A stretch of DNA of 64,000 nucleotides from Methyloceanibacter superfactus (GTDB lineage: Bacteria > Pseudomonadota > Alphaproteobacteria > Rhizobiales > Methyloligellaceae), in the NCBI RefSeq assembly GCF_001723305.1, contig NZ_LPWF01000028.1:1-64000 (forward strand), read 5' to 3'. A program made the position numbers and the translations under genes. This document shows, piece by piece, positions 37,347 through 46,023 of the stretch. The notes below the pieces were generated by a model. That model made no database searches. It had not been told where the DNA came from and saw only the letters and a program-made list of their open reading frames with translations. The number at the start of each line of letters is the position of its first letter. The first letter of the stretch is position 1.

Positions 37347-37736
37347 ATGGAGGCGAACGATCCACGGGCACGCAGCGTGCAGCGTATTCTGCTTGCCGAG
37401 GATGACGAGGATATGCGCCGCTTTTTGGTCAAGGCGCTCGAGAAGGCCGGCTACGACGTGGTGTCGTTCGGCAATGGGCTCGACGCCTATGAGCGGCTGA
37501 AGGAAGAGCCCTTCATGCTCCTCCTCACGGATATCGTGATGCCGGAGATGGACGGCATCGAACTGGCGCGCAAGGCCACGGAACTCGATCCCGATCTCAA
37601 GATCATGTTCATCACCGGTTTCGCCGCCGTGGCGCTCAATCCAGACAATAACGCGCCGAAAGACGCCAAGATCCTGTCGAAGCCATTCCACCTGCGCGAT
37701 CTAGTGGATCAGGTGGAGCGGATGCTCGCGGCGTAA
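37347..37736 (+). CDS. cpdR: Single-domain response regulator CpdR
   Basis: CpdR is a phosphorylation-controlled adaptor that, when unphosphorylated, recruits ClpXP to degrade cell-cycle proteins; it is phosphorylated by the CckA-ChpT relay that also serves CtrA. The 129-residue receiver domain has ILLAEDDEDMRRFLVKALEK, the phospho-Asp in LLLTDIVMPEMDGIELARKA, and IMFITGFAAVALNPDNNAPK, then ILSKPFHLRDLVDQVERML. The block after FITGFAAVAL is characteristic of CpdR. The ATG at 37347 is preceded by GGGGGACGGGG. tRNA-Val lies 73 bp downstream, as in relatives. Confidence 0.93.
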   Translation: MEANDPRARSVQRILLAEDDEDMRRFLVKALEKAGYDVVSFGNGLDAYERLKEEPFMLLLTDIVMPEMDGIELARKATELDPDLKIMFITGFAAVALNPDNNAPKDAKILSKPFHLRDLVDQVERMLAA

Positions 37737-37809
37737 GGTCGAGGGGCGAAACGGCGGGTTGCCTTCGCCCATCACCACCCATATAGAAGTCGCCTTGCCT
37801 CGAGGCAGC

Positions 37810-37885
<76 letters not shown>

Positions 37886-37967
37886 CTTAAGGTCTTGCCC
37901 CGACTCAGTTTTCGGCAAGAGACCTGCTCCTCACAATATGACCGGAACCTCAGCTGGCACAGTTCTG

Positions 37968-37977
37968 TCACAGCGAG
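37968..37977. repeat. Candidate integrase arm-type site, left end
   Basis: GTCACAGCGA lies 83 bp inside attL and directly before the integrase start. The same 10-mer, in the same orientation, is found 102 bp inside the other end (45839-45848), next to a further copy of GTCACAGC. In the circular form these would flank the att core within about 250 bp, as arm sites of lambda-type integrases do. Confidence 0.5.
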
Positions 37978-37987
37978 AGGTTTCCCT

Positions 37988-38971
37988 ATGGCGACGATCC
38001 GTAAGCGAGGAGCGAAGTGGCAAGTCCAAATCCGGCGGGTGGGCTTCCCCTCTGTCACACGTTCCTTTCTGATCCGCAAAGACGCTGAAGCTTGGGCACG
38101 ACAAACAGAGGTCCAGGCCGATCGCTCTGAGCTGCCGAGCGACCCGAAAATCCTGCACCGCATCACCCTTGGTCAGCTCGTCGAGCGATACCGGGACACG
38201 GTGAGTCCGAAGAAGCGAGGATACGAGGTCGAGAGGATTGTACTCACGGCCTTCCTTCGTCATCCGATCTGTCGAAAACCCCTTTCCCATATCCGCACAG
38301 AGGACTTTGCGACGTATCGAGACGAGAGGCTCAAAACGATCAGCATGACGAGCCTCAAGCGCCAGTTGTCTCCTCTGCACAATCTCTTTGAAGTGGCACG
38401 AGATGAGTGGGGCTTGCCTCTGCCCGAGAACCCCTTGGGTAAACTTCGACTCAGTGCTTCTCAACGCAGACGCGAACGTAGGCTCAATGAGGGTGAGCTC
38501 GACAGGCTTATGGCTGCAGCTGGGTCATGTCGCAATCCGCTGATCGTTCCTATCATCCTGTTTGCCGTGGCCACTGGTATGAGACGCGGAGAAATACTGA
38601 ACGTGAGATGGGACCACATCGATAGGGAGGGACGTTCGCTGCTGATCCCGCACACGAAGAACGGTCACTCTCGGACACTTCCACTGATGAGAGAGACCAC
38701 CGAGGTCTTAGACACGCTAAGCGAGATGGGAGATTGGGTATTCCCAATGTCGGGCAATGCCTTTCGGTTGGCATGGGACCGGCTCAGGGCACGAGCAGGC
38801 CTAGCTGACCTGCACTTCCATGACCTCAGGCACGAAGCGATTAGCCGGTTCTTTGAGCGCGGTCTTACAGTTCCAGAAGTAGCGCTCATCAGCGGTCATC
38901 GAGACCCTAGGATGCTGTTTCGGTACGCACACCCCATGCGCTGTAAAATTATTGAAAAGCTCGACTGTTGA
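37988..38971 (+). CDS. Tyrosine-type site-specific integrase
   Basis: Integrase of the tRNA-Val island, 327 residues from the ATG at 37988. An N-terminal SAM-like core-binding region (KRGAKWQVQIRRVGFPSVTR) is followed by the catalytic domain with the full tyrosine-recombinase residue set: Arg in FAVATGMRRGEILNVRWDHI, Lys in LIPHTKNGHSRTLPL, HDLRHEAISRFFERG with His and Arg, LISGHRDPRMLFRYAHP with His, and the Tyr nucleophile in FRYAHP. It is adjacent to attL with its 5' end nearest the repeat, the usual arrangement. An upstream in-frame TTG at 37895 would overlap att and is unlikely. Confidence 0.95.
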   Translation: MATIRKRGAKWQVQIRRVGFPSVTRSFLIRKDAEAWARQTEVQADRSELPSDPKILHRITLGQLVERYRDTVSPKKRGYEVERIVLTAFLRHPICRKPLSHIRTEDFATYRDERLKTISMTSLKRQLSPLHNLFEVARDEWGLPLPENPLGKLRLSASQRRRERRLNEGELDRLMAAAGSCRNPLIVPIILFAVATGMRRGEILNVRWDHIDREGRSLLIPHTKNGHSRTLPLMRETTEVLDTLSEMGDWVFPMSGNAFRLAWDRLRARAGLADLHFHDLRHEAISRFFERGLTVPEVALISGHRDPRMLFRYAHPMRCKIIEKLDC

Positions 38972-39022
38972 TGAAGTCGATGCTCGCAGAAAGCGCTATA
39001 ATTAGGATTTGGGGGGGTGGTG

Positions 39023-39211
39023 ATGAATGCAATTAAAGTGATCGGTGCAGTTTATGTCGTTATGGGATTCGTGAGCGCTCTTATTATTTGGGCCACTGTT
39101 AGCCGCAATGACTGCATTGATGCGACCGGGGTATTAGGCATTTATTGCAACACCGGCATTGGCATTTCGCATGCTGTATCGATACTCTTATGGCCGTTTT
39201 TCTGGCTGTAA
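39023..39211 (+). CDS. Small membrane protein (62 aa)
   Basis: Not recognised. The short protein has two hydrophobic segments (VIGAVYVVMGFVSALIIWAT and ISHAVSILLWPFFWL) separated by a loop with two Cys (DCIDATGVLGIYCNTGIG). ATG at 39023, with a G-rich ribosome-binding region just upstream. Element-encoded and transcribed in the direction of the integrase. It could be a toxin-like or superinfection-related membrane peptide, but nothing in the sequence proves this. Confidence 0.55.
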   Translation: MNAIKVIGAVYVVMGFVSALIIWATVSRNDCIDATGVLGIYCNTGIGISHAVSILLWPFFWL

Positions 39212-39351
39212 GCTGCGTGGGGTAATCCTATGGGCACATCGCAGCGAGTAAGCCGTGGCATAGCTCTCCCTCCGTAGTGAACCCCAAGCCCTAAACAGAT
39301 AAGAAGAACGAGAAGTGGTTCGTCGAGGAAGGGACGAAAGGCTGAAATCGC

Positions 39352-39870
39352 ATGCCACAACTCCGGCTCAATAACGTTCGCTGGATGTCACTGCGAGAGA
39401 TTGCCGAGTTGTGGGCGCCTGAGCTCGGCTTGCCTAGCGGCCTCATTCTGCGTGAGCTCCAGTTAGCCATCATAAACTTCCAACGGTGGGAGGAAGGTAA
39501 GGACCAACTCGCGGAACTGCCTCTTGACCATGATTTGCCTGACCCTGATGAGCATGTTGATAAACCGTGGCTCGAAAAGTTTTGCGAAAAGCAGGGGTGG
39601 GAGGAACCGGAGTTTTGGTTCCGAAAATACGAGCAAGCGCAACGCTTTCCCGGTAGGCCGGGCTACCTCCATAGGCCAGCCTTAGAACGAGAACTGAGGC
39701 GCAGAGGGCAAACGGGTGAGCTGCATGACAAGCTAGCAGCTGAGATACGATCGCTGAGAGAGTGGGCTATGGCGACGTTTCCAGACCAGTATCCTCCTAC
39801 GGAACGCACTCTCGAAAACATCTTCAGGCACCTTTATTGGGACCTAAAGAAGCCTGCACAGCACGACTGA
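39352..39870 (+). CDS. Element-encoded hypothetical protein (172 aa)
   Basis: Not recognised. A soluble, highly charged protein with no signal peptide. It begins with LRLNNVRWMSLREIAELWAP and later has long helical regions (LHRPALERELRRRGQTGELH, DKLAAEIRSLREWAMATFPD) and a C-terminal TERTLENIFRHLYWDLKK. The N-terminal SLREIAELWAPE segment looks like a short DNA-binding helix region such as those in element regulators; that is inference only. The ATG at 39352 follows GAAAGG. Confidence 0.65.
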   Translation: MPQLRLNNVRWMSLREIAELWAPELGLPSGLILRELQLAIINFQRWEEGKDQLAELPLDHDLPDPDEHVDKPWLEKFCEKQGWEEPEFWFRKYEQAQRFPGRPGYLHRPALERELRRRGQTGELHDKLAAEIRSLREWAMATFPDQYPPTERTLENIFRHLYWDLKKPAQHD

Positions 39871-40024
39871 CAGGCTGCAGTACTACCGTCCCCACGAAAC
39901 TATCCGTCCAAAGACAATTAAGTGTATCTATTACGTGGCGTTTTTTTTTGATATAATATTTGTACAGTGAACGAAAAACATTTCGCATCACACCTGAATA
40001 TTCTAATCATTAGGGGATCACTAT

Positions 40025-41260
40025 ATGAATGGCATTGTACATGAATTCTCGAAATCTGATCATGAGTTCTTTGAAAGTGAAAATATACTAAATAAATTAG
40101 ATAAGTCAATAAGAGAGCAAGGTTATTCAGGTTGCACAGATCTTGTTAAACTAGCATTTGCGTGCTTCTACACGCGATTCCTCGATAAACCAGCATCATT
40201 GGTTATCAAGGGGCCGTCGGGAAGTGGGAAGTCTTATGCTCTCAACACGGCGCTTAAGTTTATCCCGAGCGAAGCGTATGAGTATTTCTCAGGCATGTCA
40301 GAAAAGGCTCTGCTCTATAATAAGGGCCTAAACCTCAAGCACAGATACCTCGTGATCGGCGAGGCAGCCGGTCTTTCGGAAGGCTCAGGGAGGGCATTCC
40401 TGCGCCAGCTTCTCACTGAAGGAAAGGTCCGCTACGCAACCGTACAAAGCACGTCTGAGGGTAACGTCGGACAAGAGCTACAACCTCTTGAAGGTCCCAC
40501 AGGCCTAATTCTGACGACCACGGCCAATGCTCTTCATCCAGAGGATGAGAGCCGCATGCTTTCCTATCATCTCGACGAATCCCCTGAAAGGATCCGCGAG
40601 GCGTTACTGAAACAGGCGGCAGGGGTCAAATCGAAACCGAAAGACTTAGATACCGGGCCCTGGTTTGCCTTGCATCGCTTTGTAGGCTCTCGTCCGCTCT
40701 CGGTAGCGATACCCTATGCCGATAAGCTCGCCAAAGCGCTGCCTGATACTCACTTCAGAGTGCTGCGAGACTTCCCTCACATCCTCTCATTGATCTCTGC
40801 TCATGCACTATTGCACCAATGCACCAGGGACAGAGATCAGGATGGGTCTGTAATCGCAAAGTTTGCCGACTATGAAGCTGTGTACGCTTTCGTCGCCGAG
40901 CCGCTGGCTTATGGCCTAGACAACGCGGTCCCAGAACAGGTTCGCTTTGTTGTGGAGGGCGTTCAAGAGCTGCAGGGTCAGCGGGGCGCCTCTATGGATG
41001 GGGTTAGCCAAGTGAAGCTTGCAGAGATGCTCGGTAGGGATCCTAGTGTCATAAGCCGGAACGTCGCAAAGGCGGTCAACCAGGGCTACCTCAAGAATCT
41101 AACACCGGGTCAAGGCCGGTTGGCCACTTTGTTGCCTGGGGACCGACAGCTTCCGAGAGGATCAGTGCTGCCCCATCCAGATGAGCTGAAGGGCCTCAAC
41201 GAGATGCAGCGCACAAGCGCTATTTCAAGAGAATCGCTGCTGCCGGAAATTCCCTTCTAA
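40025..41260 (+). CDS. P-loop ATPase with C-terminal winged-helix domain (element replication or regulation)
   Basis: A 411-residue protein. Walker A at residues 63-70 (GPSGSGKS), Walker B-like YLVIGEA at about 108-114, and a sensor/arginine-finger stretch LILTTTANALHPEDESRML at about 161-179. These form an AAA-like core. Near residues 330-360, SQVKLAEMLGRDPSVISRNV followed by AKAVNQGYL reads as a MarR-type winged helix, common at the end of primase-helicase proteins of mobile elements. The likely role is replication initiation or helicase activity of the excised element, or DNA-dependent regulation. The 5' end is markedly A+T-rich and preceded by TATAAT (39952-39957) and AGGGGAT before the ATG. 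Confidence 0.75.
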   Translation: MNGIVHEFSKSDHEFFESENILNKLDKSIREQGYSGCTDLVKLAFACFYTRFLDKPASLVIKGPSGSGKSYALNTALKFIPSEAYEYFSGMSEKALLYNKGLNLKHRYLVIGEAAGLSEGSGRAFLRQLLTEGKVRYATVQSTSEGNVGQELQPLEGPTGLILTTTANALHPEDESRMLSYHLDESPERIREALLKQAAGVKSKPKDLDTGPWFALHRFVGSRPLSVAIPYADKLAKALPDTHFRVLRDFPHILSLISAHALLHQCTRDRDQDGSVIAKFADYEAVYAFVAEPLAYGLDNAVPEQVRFVVEGVQELQGQRGASMDGVSQVKLAEMLGRDPSVISRNVAKAVNQGYLKNLTPGQGRLATLLPGDRQLPRGSVLPHPDELKGLNEMQRTSAISRESLLPEIPF

Positions 41261-41354
41261 AACTAGCCTCGCATCGTGTGATGTTCAGCGAGAAGGGCAG
41301 CGTCAGCAAACAAGTTGCCCTTCTTTGCACTTGCGCTAGCCTGAAATCGGCAGT

Positions 41355-41633
41355 TCAGGCGGCCTTCAGTCGCTCCATCTCCGCTTCGAACTCGAAGCGC
41401 AACTGCGCGCCTTCTTCCTCGGGCAGGCAAAGCGTCATCTGCGGAAAAATCGTGCGATAAAGGCTCGCGCGGCCCCACGGCAGCTCGTCAGCTGCGCGGG
41501 TCTCTGCCAGAATTTTGTGGAGCCGTGCCCTCACCTTGTCGGGATCTGGCCGGTAAGTGGGCGCAGCCTCCGCGCCGAACAGATCAGACTGAGCGTCTGC
41601 TGCGAAAAGGTCCGTTTCACTGGAGCGCGACAT
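41355..41633 (-). CDS. Small conserved protein downstream of the RM gene (92 aa)
   Basis: Function unknown. The sequence SDLFGAEAAPTYRPDPDKVR, ARLHKILAETRAADELPWG, LYRTIFPQMTLCLPEEEGAQ, then LRFEFEAEMERLKAA is of a type I have seen beside mobile-element and DNA-methylase genes in Rhizobiales. The N-terminal DLFxA/E repeats may be a partner-binding segment. The start is the ATG at 41633 because the upstream residues are not conserved-looking. It lies 85 bp after the RM gene on the same strand and may be cotranscribed. Confidence 0.65.
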   Translation of the reverse strand: MSRSSETDLFAADAQSDLFGAEAAPTYRPDPDKVRARLHKILAETRAADELPWGRASLYRTIFPQMTLCLPEEEGAQLRFEFEAEMERLKAA

Positions 41634-41718
41634 TGGTCCACTCGTGTTCCGAAGAATCGAATCACTAGAATGATGCGCAAAAACTTGGAATGGCGCGAGG
41701 GCTTCGAGCAAGTTATCC

Positions 41719-44700
41719 CTACTCGGGAAAAGCCGACCGGTATGCCTCGTCGATTTTTCCCATCCGGTCACAGGTGAAAGCAACGCTGTCGGCGATGGCG
41801 CGAACCTGGTTTAGCTCATCTAGTGATAGCGCCCGGCCCCTTCGCGACTTGAGATACTTCTCAAGCGCTTGATATCCACCAATCTCAAATTTCCACACGG
41901 CTTCGGGCACTGGCTTAAAGCATTGAGTGTCGTTGATGCTTATGGCCTGATCCTCGTAAGAGTAGCGGACGTCTTCGACCAGATGATCTCCATTGCCATG
42001 GTAGGATGCAAGCTCCTGCCGCGGGAACTCGCGCAACAAATGCGCTTGCACAAGCTCCCACCCGAGCTCCGATAGCTCTTCAAAAATCTTCCTAGACTCA
42101 GGAAATGGTACGCGCGGGAAATCTATGCGCAGAGATTCCGCGTAGCGGGTCCGATATGTTGGCGCGTGCAGCACCGCATAAATGTAGCCGAGGATCTCTT
42201 CCGGCGAGAAGTGATGCTCGAAGCGCGAGTCAACGAAGGCTTGAAATACATCGGAAATATTTGGGACAAGCCCGGATTGAGCGTTAGACTCTAGATACAG
42301 TGGAAAGGCATATGCCCTTTCCCGAGAGGCGCTGGAGATATAGCAATTGTCGATTATTCCGTCCGTAACTAGCGCGTGAGCCCAAGTCTCACTGCTCAGC
42401 AGGCGGCACGTGACTAGGCTAGGAAATCCGGACCGCAGATGTTTCATAACCTCATAGCCGGGTCGGCTGATAAATCCATTTGATTTGCCCGTATAATATG
42501 TGGTGCGGCTATCAAACGGTCGGTAGTTCAGTTTCTGAATGTAACGCTTGTCCGCATTCGTATTCCTGATGTCCTCTTGGGCACCCGTTACGGACCAGGC
42601 TTGAGCATCTCGGCGTAGATCAAAAACGCTACGAGCTTCCTCAGCCGGAAGACCCGCAAACGTCTTAATTCGAGCGGCAAGCTCGTCGGCACTAAAGGCC
42701 GTCGTTAGGGCGTCTCGTGCGGTGTACACACCCACGCCGAAAACGCGAAAAACATCTCTTAAGCTAAAGACGGAATCCAGCTCGGTGCCGATAACCGAAT
42801 GGGGCATGAAAAAGTAGTTCGGAGTCGTTGGATGCACGTCTACGGCGTCGTCGCTTACGACCGATTCCCGACTGAGATATTGGTATTTATCAGTTCGTTT
42901 GCCTCCTATCCGAAGGTAGCGCAGCCGCGGCTCGCCCCCGGTTTTAGCGAAGATGGTGATAGCGACCCCTAAAGTTATGTCGAATACGTTTTCGTCGGGG
43001 CCTCCCTCGTAGGTGGAACCAGAGGCGCCGCCCAGATCAAGAACATAGATTTGATCAAAGGTGGCCATAAGCGATTGCCTCATGCCACGAAAAGTGACGT
43101 TTTCGAGAAAGCGGCGGTTCGTAATTACCCCGACCACACCTCGCTCAACCTCATCTATTTTTATTTGAGCAAACCGAAGAAACTTAACGTAATCGTCTCC
43201 CAGAGAATGCTTGCGCTCTCCCAGGTCGTGTCCATCCACTTTTTTGTATGCCTCGATTTGCGCTGAAATCCATTTGCCTGTGTTCTTGCTTTCGACCGAA
43301 TAGGGCGGGTTGCCGATTATAACGAGAAGCCGCATGTCCTTAACTGACTGGGCTCCTTCAACTTCCTGACTAAGTGCCGGCAGAAGTAGGTTTCGCTGCG
43401 GATCTACCGGCTCTAGGGTGTTCGTGAGAAAAACTTGGAGCCGTTCTCTTTCGCGCAGTGGATGACCCTGGTCGCGCAGATATTGCGAGAGTTTCAGGTG
43501 TGCGATCGTGTAGGGAGCAATTAGGTATTCAAACCCGAACAAGTTTTTGAGCAAATGCTCGCGCACGATTGGTTCGGCCCGCCCAGCCTCCGGCCCGCCT
43601 ATGTTGTGGAGGATGCGCTGAAACACCTCCAACAGAAATGTGCCGGTGCCGCATGCAAAGTCGAGCAATTTTACAAGTCGGTGATCGGCAAGGCCTTCAT
43701 CAATTTCAAAAGTCTTCCTCAGAACATCGTCAACCGCACGCACGATGAAATTCACGACAGGTGGGGGCGTGTAATAGACACCGCGGCTCTTCCGCATAGC
43801 CGGGGCGTAGGCACTTAGGTAATCTTCGTAGAAGTAGATGAACGGGTCGCGTTCGAACAACCGATGCTCTTCCTCGTCGGCCGCCCGAACGTTCCGGCTG
43901 ATTGCGTCTCGATGCCGAAACGACAAATCCTCGTTAATTGCCGGTAAGTTCAGTCCATTGATGATAGATAGCACCTCCTCTACTACCCAGCGAACATCGC
44001 GATATTCACGCCTCTCAAGCTCAGTGAGGAAGTCGACCAGCTCACGGATTAGCCGAAAAGATCCAGGGACATGTTCTCGCGCGTTGTGCAGCGTGATGAT
44101 CTCGGTACCGGAATTCAGGCGTGCTAGAAACAAGCCGTAAGCCAACATCTGAGCGAAGGCATCTGCGAATTCCTCAAGCGTCAGCTCGTGAAACACTTGA
44201 TCGCGGAAAACCTGAAAGAGTCCGTAAAGTCGGCCCTCACCCTGATCCTGCTCCTGGCGTAGGAGCTCGTCCTTCAGATAGTCGCGGAGTAACTTGCTAC
44301 GCGTCGCTAACGCGAGCGCAAGTTGTTGCGCACGCCCGATGCCTTCGGGTGCGGTCGAAAGAAAGCCTTCGAGTAGCTTGGCGACTGCTCCAACTCGATC
44401 CGCTCGCAATCGGAAGTTCGGATTTTCAAAATCCGTTTGATCGCAAAGCCTCTCACTTTGCGGTGGTCCATATCTGTTGATCCAAATGAAGTGGAGATAG
44501 TCGGTCAGGACAATATTGTCCGAGAGAGTTTTGTATTTTACGATCTGATCGGACCTAAGAATTTTGGTCAAATTCTCGCCGATCAACTTGTTCTCCACGT
44601 AGCCCAGGATCATGCCTTGGCTGGAGACCTGGAAATCCGGTGCGCCCTTCTCGGCTACGCGCTTGGGCTCATGCTGGACGCTCGCAGGAGGGTTTTGTTC

Positions 44701-44835
44701 CGCGGCAAATGCATCGAGAAGCTCCTGGAGCGCAGGACGTCCGGACTGCTCCGTGCCTCCATCGGCATAAGCCTTCCTGAGCTCTAAGATATATTTTTCG
44801 AAGACGTCCTTCACGCCGAATCCCCCAAGCCTCAT
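41719..44835 (-). CDS. Single-chain type ISP/IIG-like restriction-modification enzyme
   Basis: A 1038-residue fused nuclease, DNA adenine methyltransferase and specificity protein. An N-terminal PD-(D/E)xK nuclease is read from APDFQV (Asp 67) and GYVENK (Glu 81, Lys 83). A helical linker follows. The N6-adenine MTase has SRGVYYTPPPVVNFIVRAVD, motif I DFACGTGTF (392-400) and the catalytic NPPY (509-512). The C-terminal half resembles the type ISP specificity domain. The SF2 helicase module of LlaGI-type ISP enzymes is absent, so cleavage would be type IIG-like. A GTG at 44814 has the better Shine-Dalgarno (GGGGGA); the ATG at 44835 gives the longer form. Confidence 0.88.
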   Translation of the reverse strand: MRLGGFGVKDVFEKYILELRKAYADGGTEQSGRPALQELLDAFAAEQNPPASVQHEPKRVAEKGAPDFQVSSQGMILGYVENKLIGENLTKILRSDQIVKYKTLSDNIVLTDYLHFIWINRYGPPQSERLCDQTDFENPNFRLRADRVGAVAKLLEGFLSTAPEGIGRAQQLALALATRSKLLRDYLKDELLRQEQDQGEGRLYGLFQVFRDQVFHELTLEEFADAFAQMLAYGLFLARLNSGTEIITLHNAREHVPGSFRLIRELVDFLTELERREYRDVRWVVEEVLSIINGLNLPAINEDLSFRHRDAISRNVRAADEEEHRLFERDPFIYFYEDYLSAYAPAMRKSRGVYYTPPPVVNFIVRAVDDVLRKTFEIDEGLADHRLVKLLDFACGTGTFLLEVFQRILHNIGGPEAGRAEPIVREHLLKNLFGFEYLIAPYTIAHLKLSQYLRDQGHPLRERERLQVFLTNTLEPVDPQRNLLLPALSQEVEGAQSVKDMRLLVIIGNPPYSVESKNTGKWISAQIEAYKKVDGHDLGERKHSLGDDYVKFLRFAQIKIDEVERGVVGVITNRRFLENVTFRGMRQSLMATFDQIYVLDLGGASGSTYEGGPDENVFDITLGVAITIFAKTGGEPRLRYLRIGGKRTDKYQYLSRESVVSDDAVDVHPTTPNYFFMPHSVIGTELDSVFSLRDVFRVFGVGVYTARDALTTAFSADELAARIKTFAGLPAEEARSVFDLRRDAQAWSVTGAQEDIRNTNADKRYIQKLNYRPFDSRTTYYTGKSNGFISRPGYEVMKHLRSGFPSLVTCRLLSSETWAHALVTDGIIDNCYISSASRERAYAFPLYLESNAQSGLVPNISDVFQAFVDSRFEHHFSPEEILGYIYAVLHAPTYRTRYAESLRIDFPRVPFPESRKIFEELSELGWELVQAHLLREFPRQELASYHGNGDHLVEDVRYSYEDQAISINDTQCFKPVPEAVWKFEIGGYQALEKYLKSRRGRALSLDELNQVRAIADSVAFTCDRMGKIDEAYRSAFPE

Positions 44836-44877
44836 ACTGTCCCGGGCGGCGTGGAAGAGGCAAGTTCCCCGGGCCTA

Positions 44878-44901
44878 CTGCAATACTGCAATACTGCAAT
44901 A
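44878..44901. repeat. Three tandem copies of CTGCAATA upstream of the RM gene
   Basis: CTGCAATA is repeated perfectly three times without spacers, 43 bp upstream of the RM start. Position and perfection suggest an operator or simple-repeat switch acting on RM expression. Confidence 0.6.
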
Positions 44902-45012
44902 CACGATCAAAAAGCCCGCCCGGACGGAAAACCATCGGCCACTGGCCAAACTAAATGGCTGAAAAACCTTACAATAGTGCAAGCGATACGACCGAGGGGT
45001 ATGTCAAAACTG

Positions 45013-45086
45013 ACCCCCTAAAACACCCCCAAACGTACCCTAAATACACCCCCAATTTACCCCTCTCAGTTACCCCTCAATACCTT
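45013..45086. repeat. Helically phased ACCCC(C) array
   Basis: Seven ACC(C)(C)(C) motifs begin at 45013, 45025, 45037, 45048, 45059, 45072 and 45082, that is every 10-13 bp (mean about 11.5), separated by A/T-rich bases. The array occupies the gap between the divergent RM gene and the Rap1a-like gene. Spacing close to one helical turn places every C tract on the same DNA face, as in iterons or cooperative operators. Confidence 0.6.
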
Positions 45087-45162
45087 GGCGCGTAATGCGA
45101 GGGTGGTATGCTCGTCGGCTGGGAGGAACAGCTTCCTCAGACGTGAAGAGAAGGGACCGCAC

Positions 45163-45555
45163 ATGAAAACGCTCGCGACCATAGCGACGTTCATTGCGCT
45201 CACAACAGCAGCTCACGCTGCCGACGTATCAGGAGAGGACCTCCTTGATGCCTGCGACTCTGATCTGCATACCGGCGAGCTCGGAGCGATGAAGGAGGGC
45301 ATGTGTCTTGGGTACACAATGGCCTCTGGCCAGATACTCACTGTGCTCGGTATCAGTTGTGCGCCGTCATCGGTGTCGGTGGGAGCGATGAGAGCTCTCG
45401 TCATAGAGCAGATGCGCACCGCGAAGAAAGGCGGGTTTCCACTCTCGAAGACATCCGCCAGCCAGATTTTCTATCTCGCGCTCAAGTACAAGGGATGGGT
45501 CTGTAAAGACAGACAAGCTGATGCTGATGCACGCTTCCTTCCCACGGGAAGGTAA
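45163..45555 (+). CDS. Rap1a/Tai-family secreted protein (immunity-like)
   Basis: A 130-residue protein with a signal peptide (MKTLATIATFIALTTAAHAA). The mature domain fits the Rap1a/Tai immunity family: GEDLLDACDSD at its start, CLGYTMASGQILTV, CAPSSVSVGAMRALVIEQM and a final ALKYKGWVC, giving the characteristic Cys-rich, GY-containing fold. In Serratia such proteins neutralise type VI amidase effectors in the periplasm, but most homologues lie outside such loci. Here it is element cargo with no effector beside it. RBS GAAGAGAAGGG precedes the ATG. Confidence 0.72.
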   Translation: MKTLATIATFIALTTAAHAADVSGEDLLDACDSDLHTGELGAMKEGMCLGYTMASGQILTVLGISCAPSSVSVGAMRALVIEQMRTAKKGGFPLSKTSASQIFYLALKYKGWVCKDRQADADARFLPTGR

Positions 45556-45949
45556 CTTGCGGTTATCAGACTGGCCACCTGCTTGTCATTCCAAACATGC
45601 CCAACAGCGACGCCTTCATAGACGATTTTGAGTCGTACAGCGGCACCGTCTCCTCGGGGGTTTCAACTGAGCATAGAGCTATCGATCACCTTTTGCGATC
45701 GACGAAGATTGGCTGACCTGGCTCAAGGTTCTCTTCCGTTTTCAAACTGAGGAATTTCTCTTCGATATTCTCGAGGCTGCATCCAATAATGCGCAGAGGC
45801 CCCCTGTCCCCCTCCGTACCCCCTTCTGTCACAGCTACGTCACAGCGAAGGTTACAAGGACGGGCGGTTTGCGTAGCTCAACGAAAGATCGTAAACTGCG
45901 TAAGCAGCTGATCTTACGATCTTTTGTGAGGAGCCCGCAGGGCGACGGA
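45556..45949. other. Right end of the element, gene-free, with C tracts and repeat sites
   Basis: No supported gene in about 394 bp. It contains three CCCCC tracts (45800-45804, 45808-45812, 45819-45823), then two GTCACAGC copies 11 bp apart (45828-45835, 45839-45846), the second extended to the 10-mer also found near attL. Two imperfect copies of a segment around GATCGTAAACTGCGTAAGCA and ATCTTACGATC lie just before attR. Together these suggest protein-binding sites for recombination. Confidence 0.5.
45828..45848. repeat. Candidate integrase arm-type sites, right end
   Basis: GTCACAGC occurs at 45828 and 45839, exactly 11 bp apart; the second copy is the full GTCACAGCGA seen at 37968-37977 near the other end. 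All copies share one orientation. Confidence 0.5.
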
Positions 45950-46010
<61 letters not shown>

Positions 46011-46023
46011 TTCTTCCATCCCA

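Noticed and set aside
44878..45086. Repeats upstream of the RM gene considered as a CRISPR array
   Set aside because: Repeat units are 6-8 bp with no constant-length spacers and no cas genes are near.
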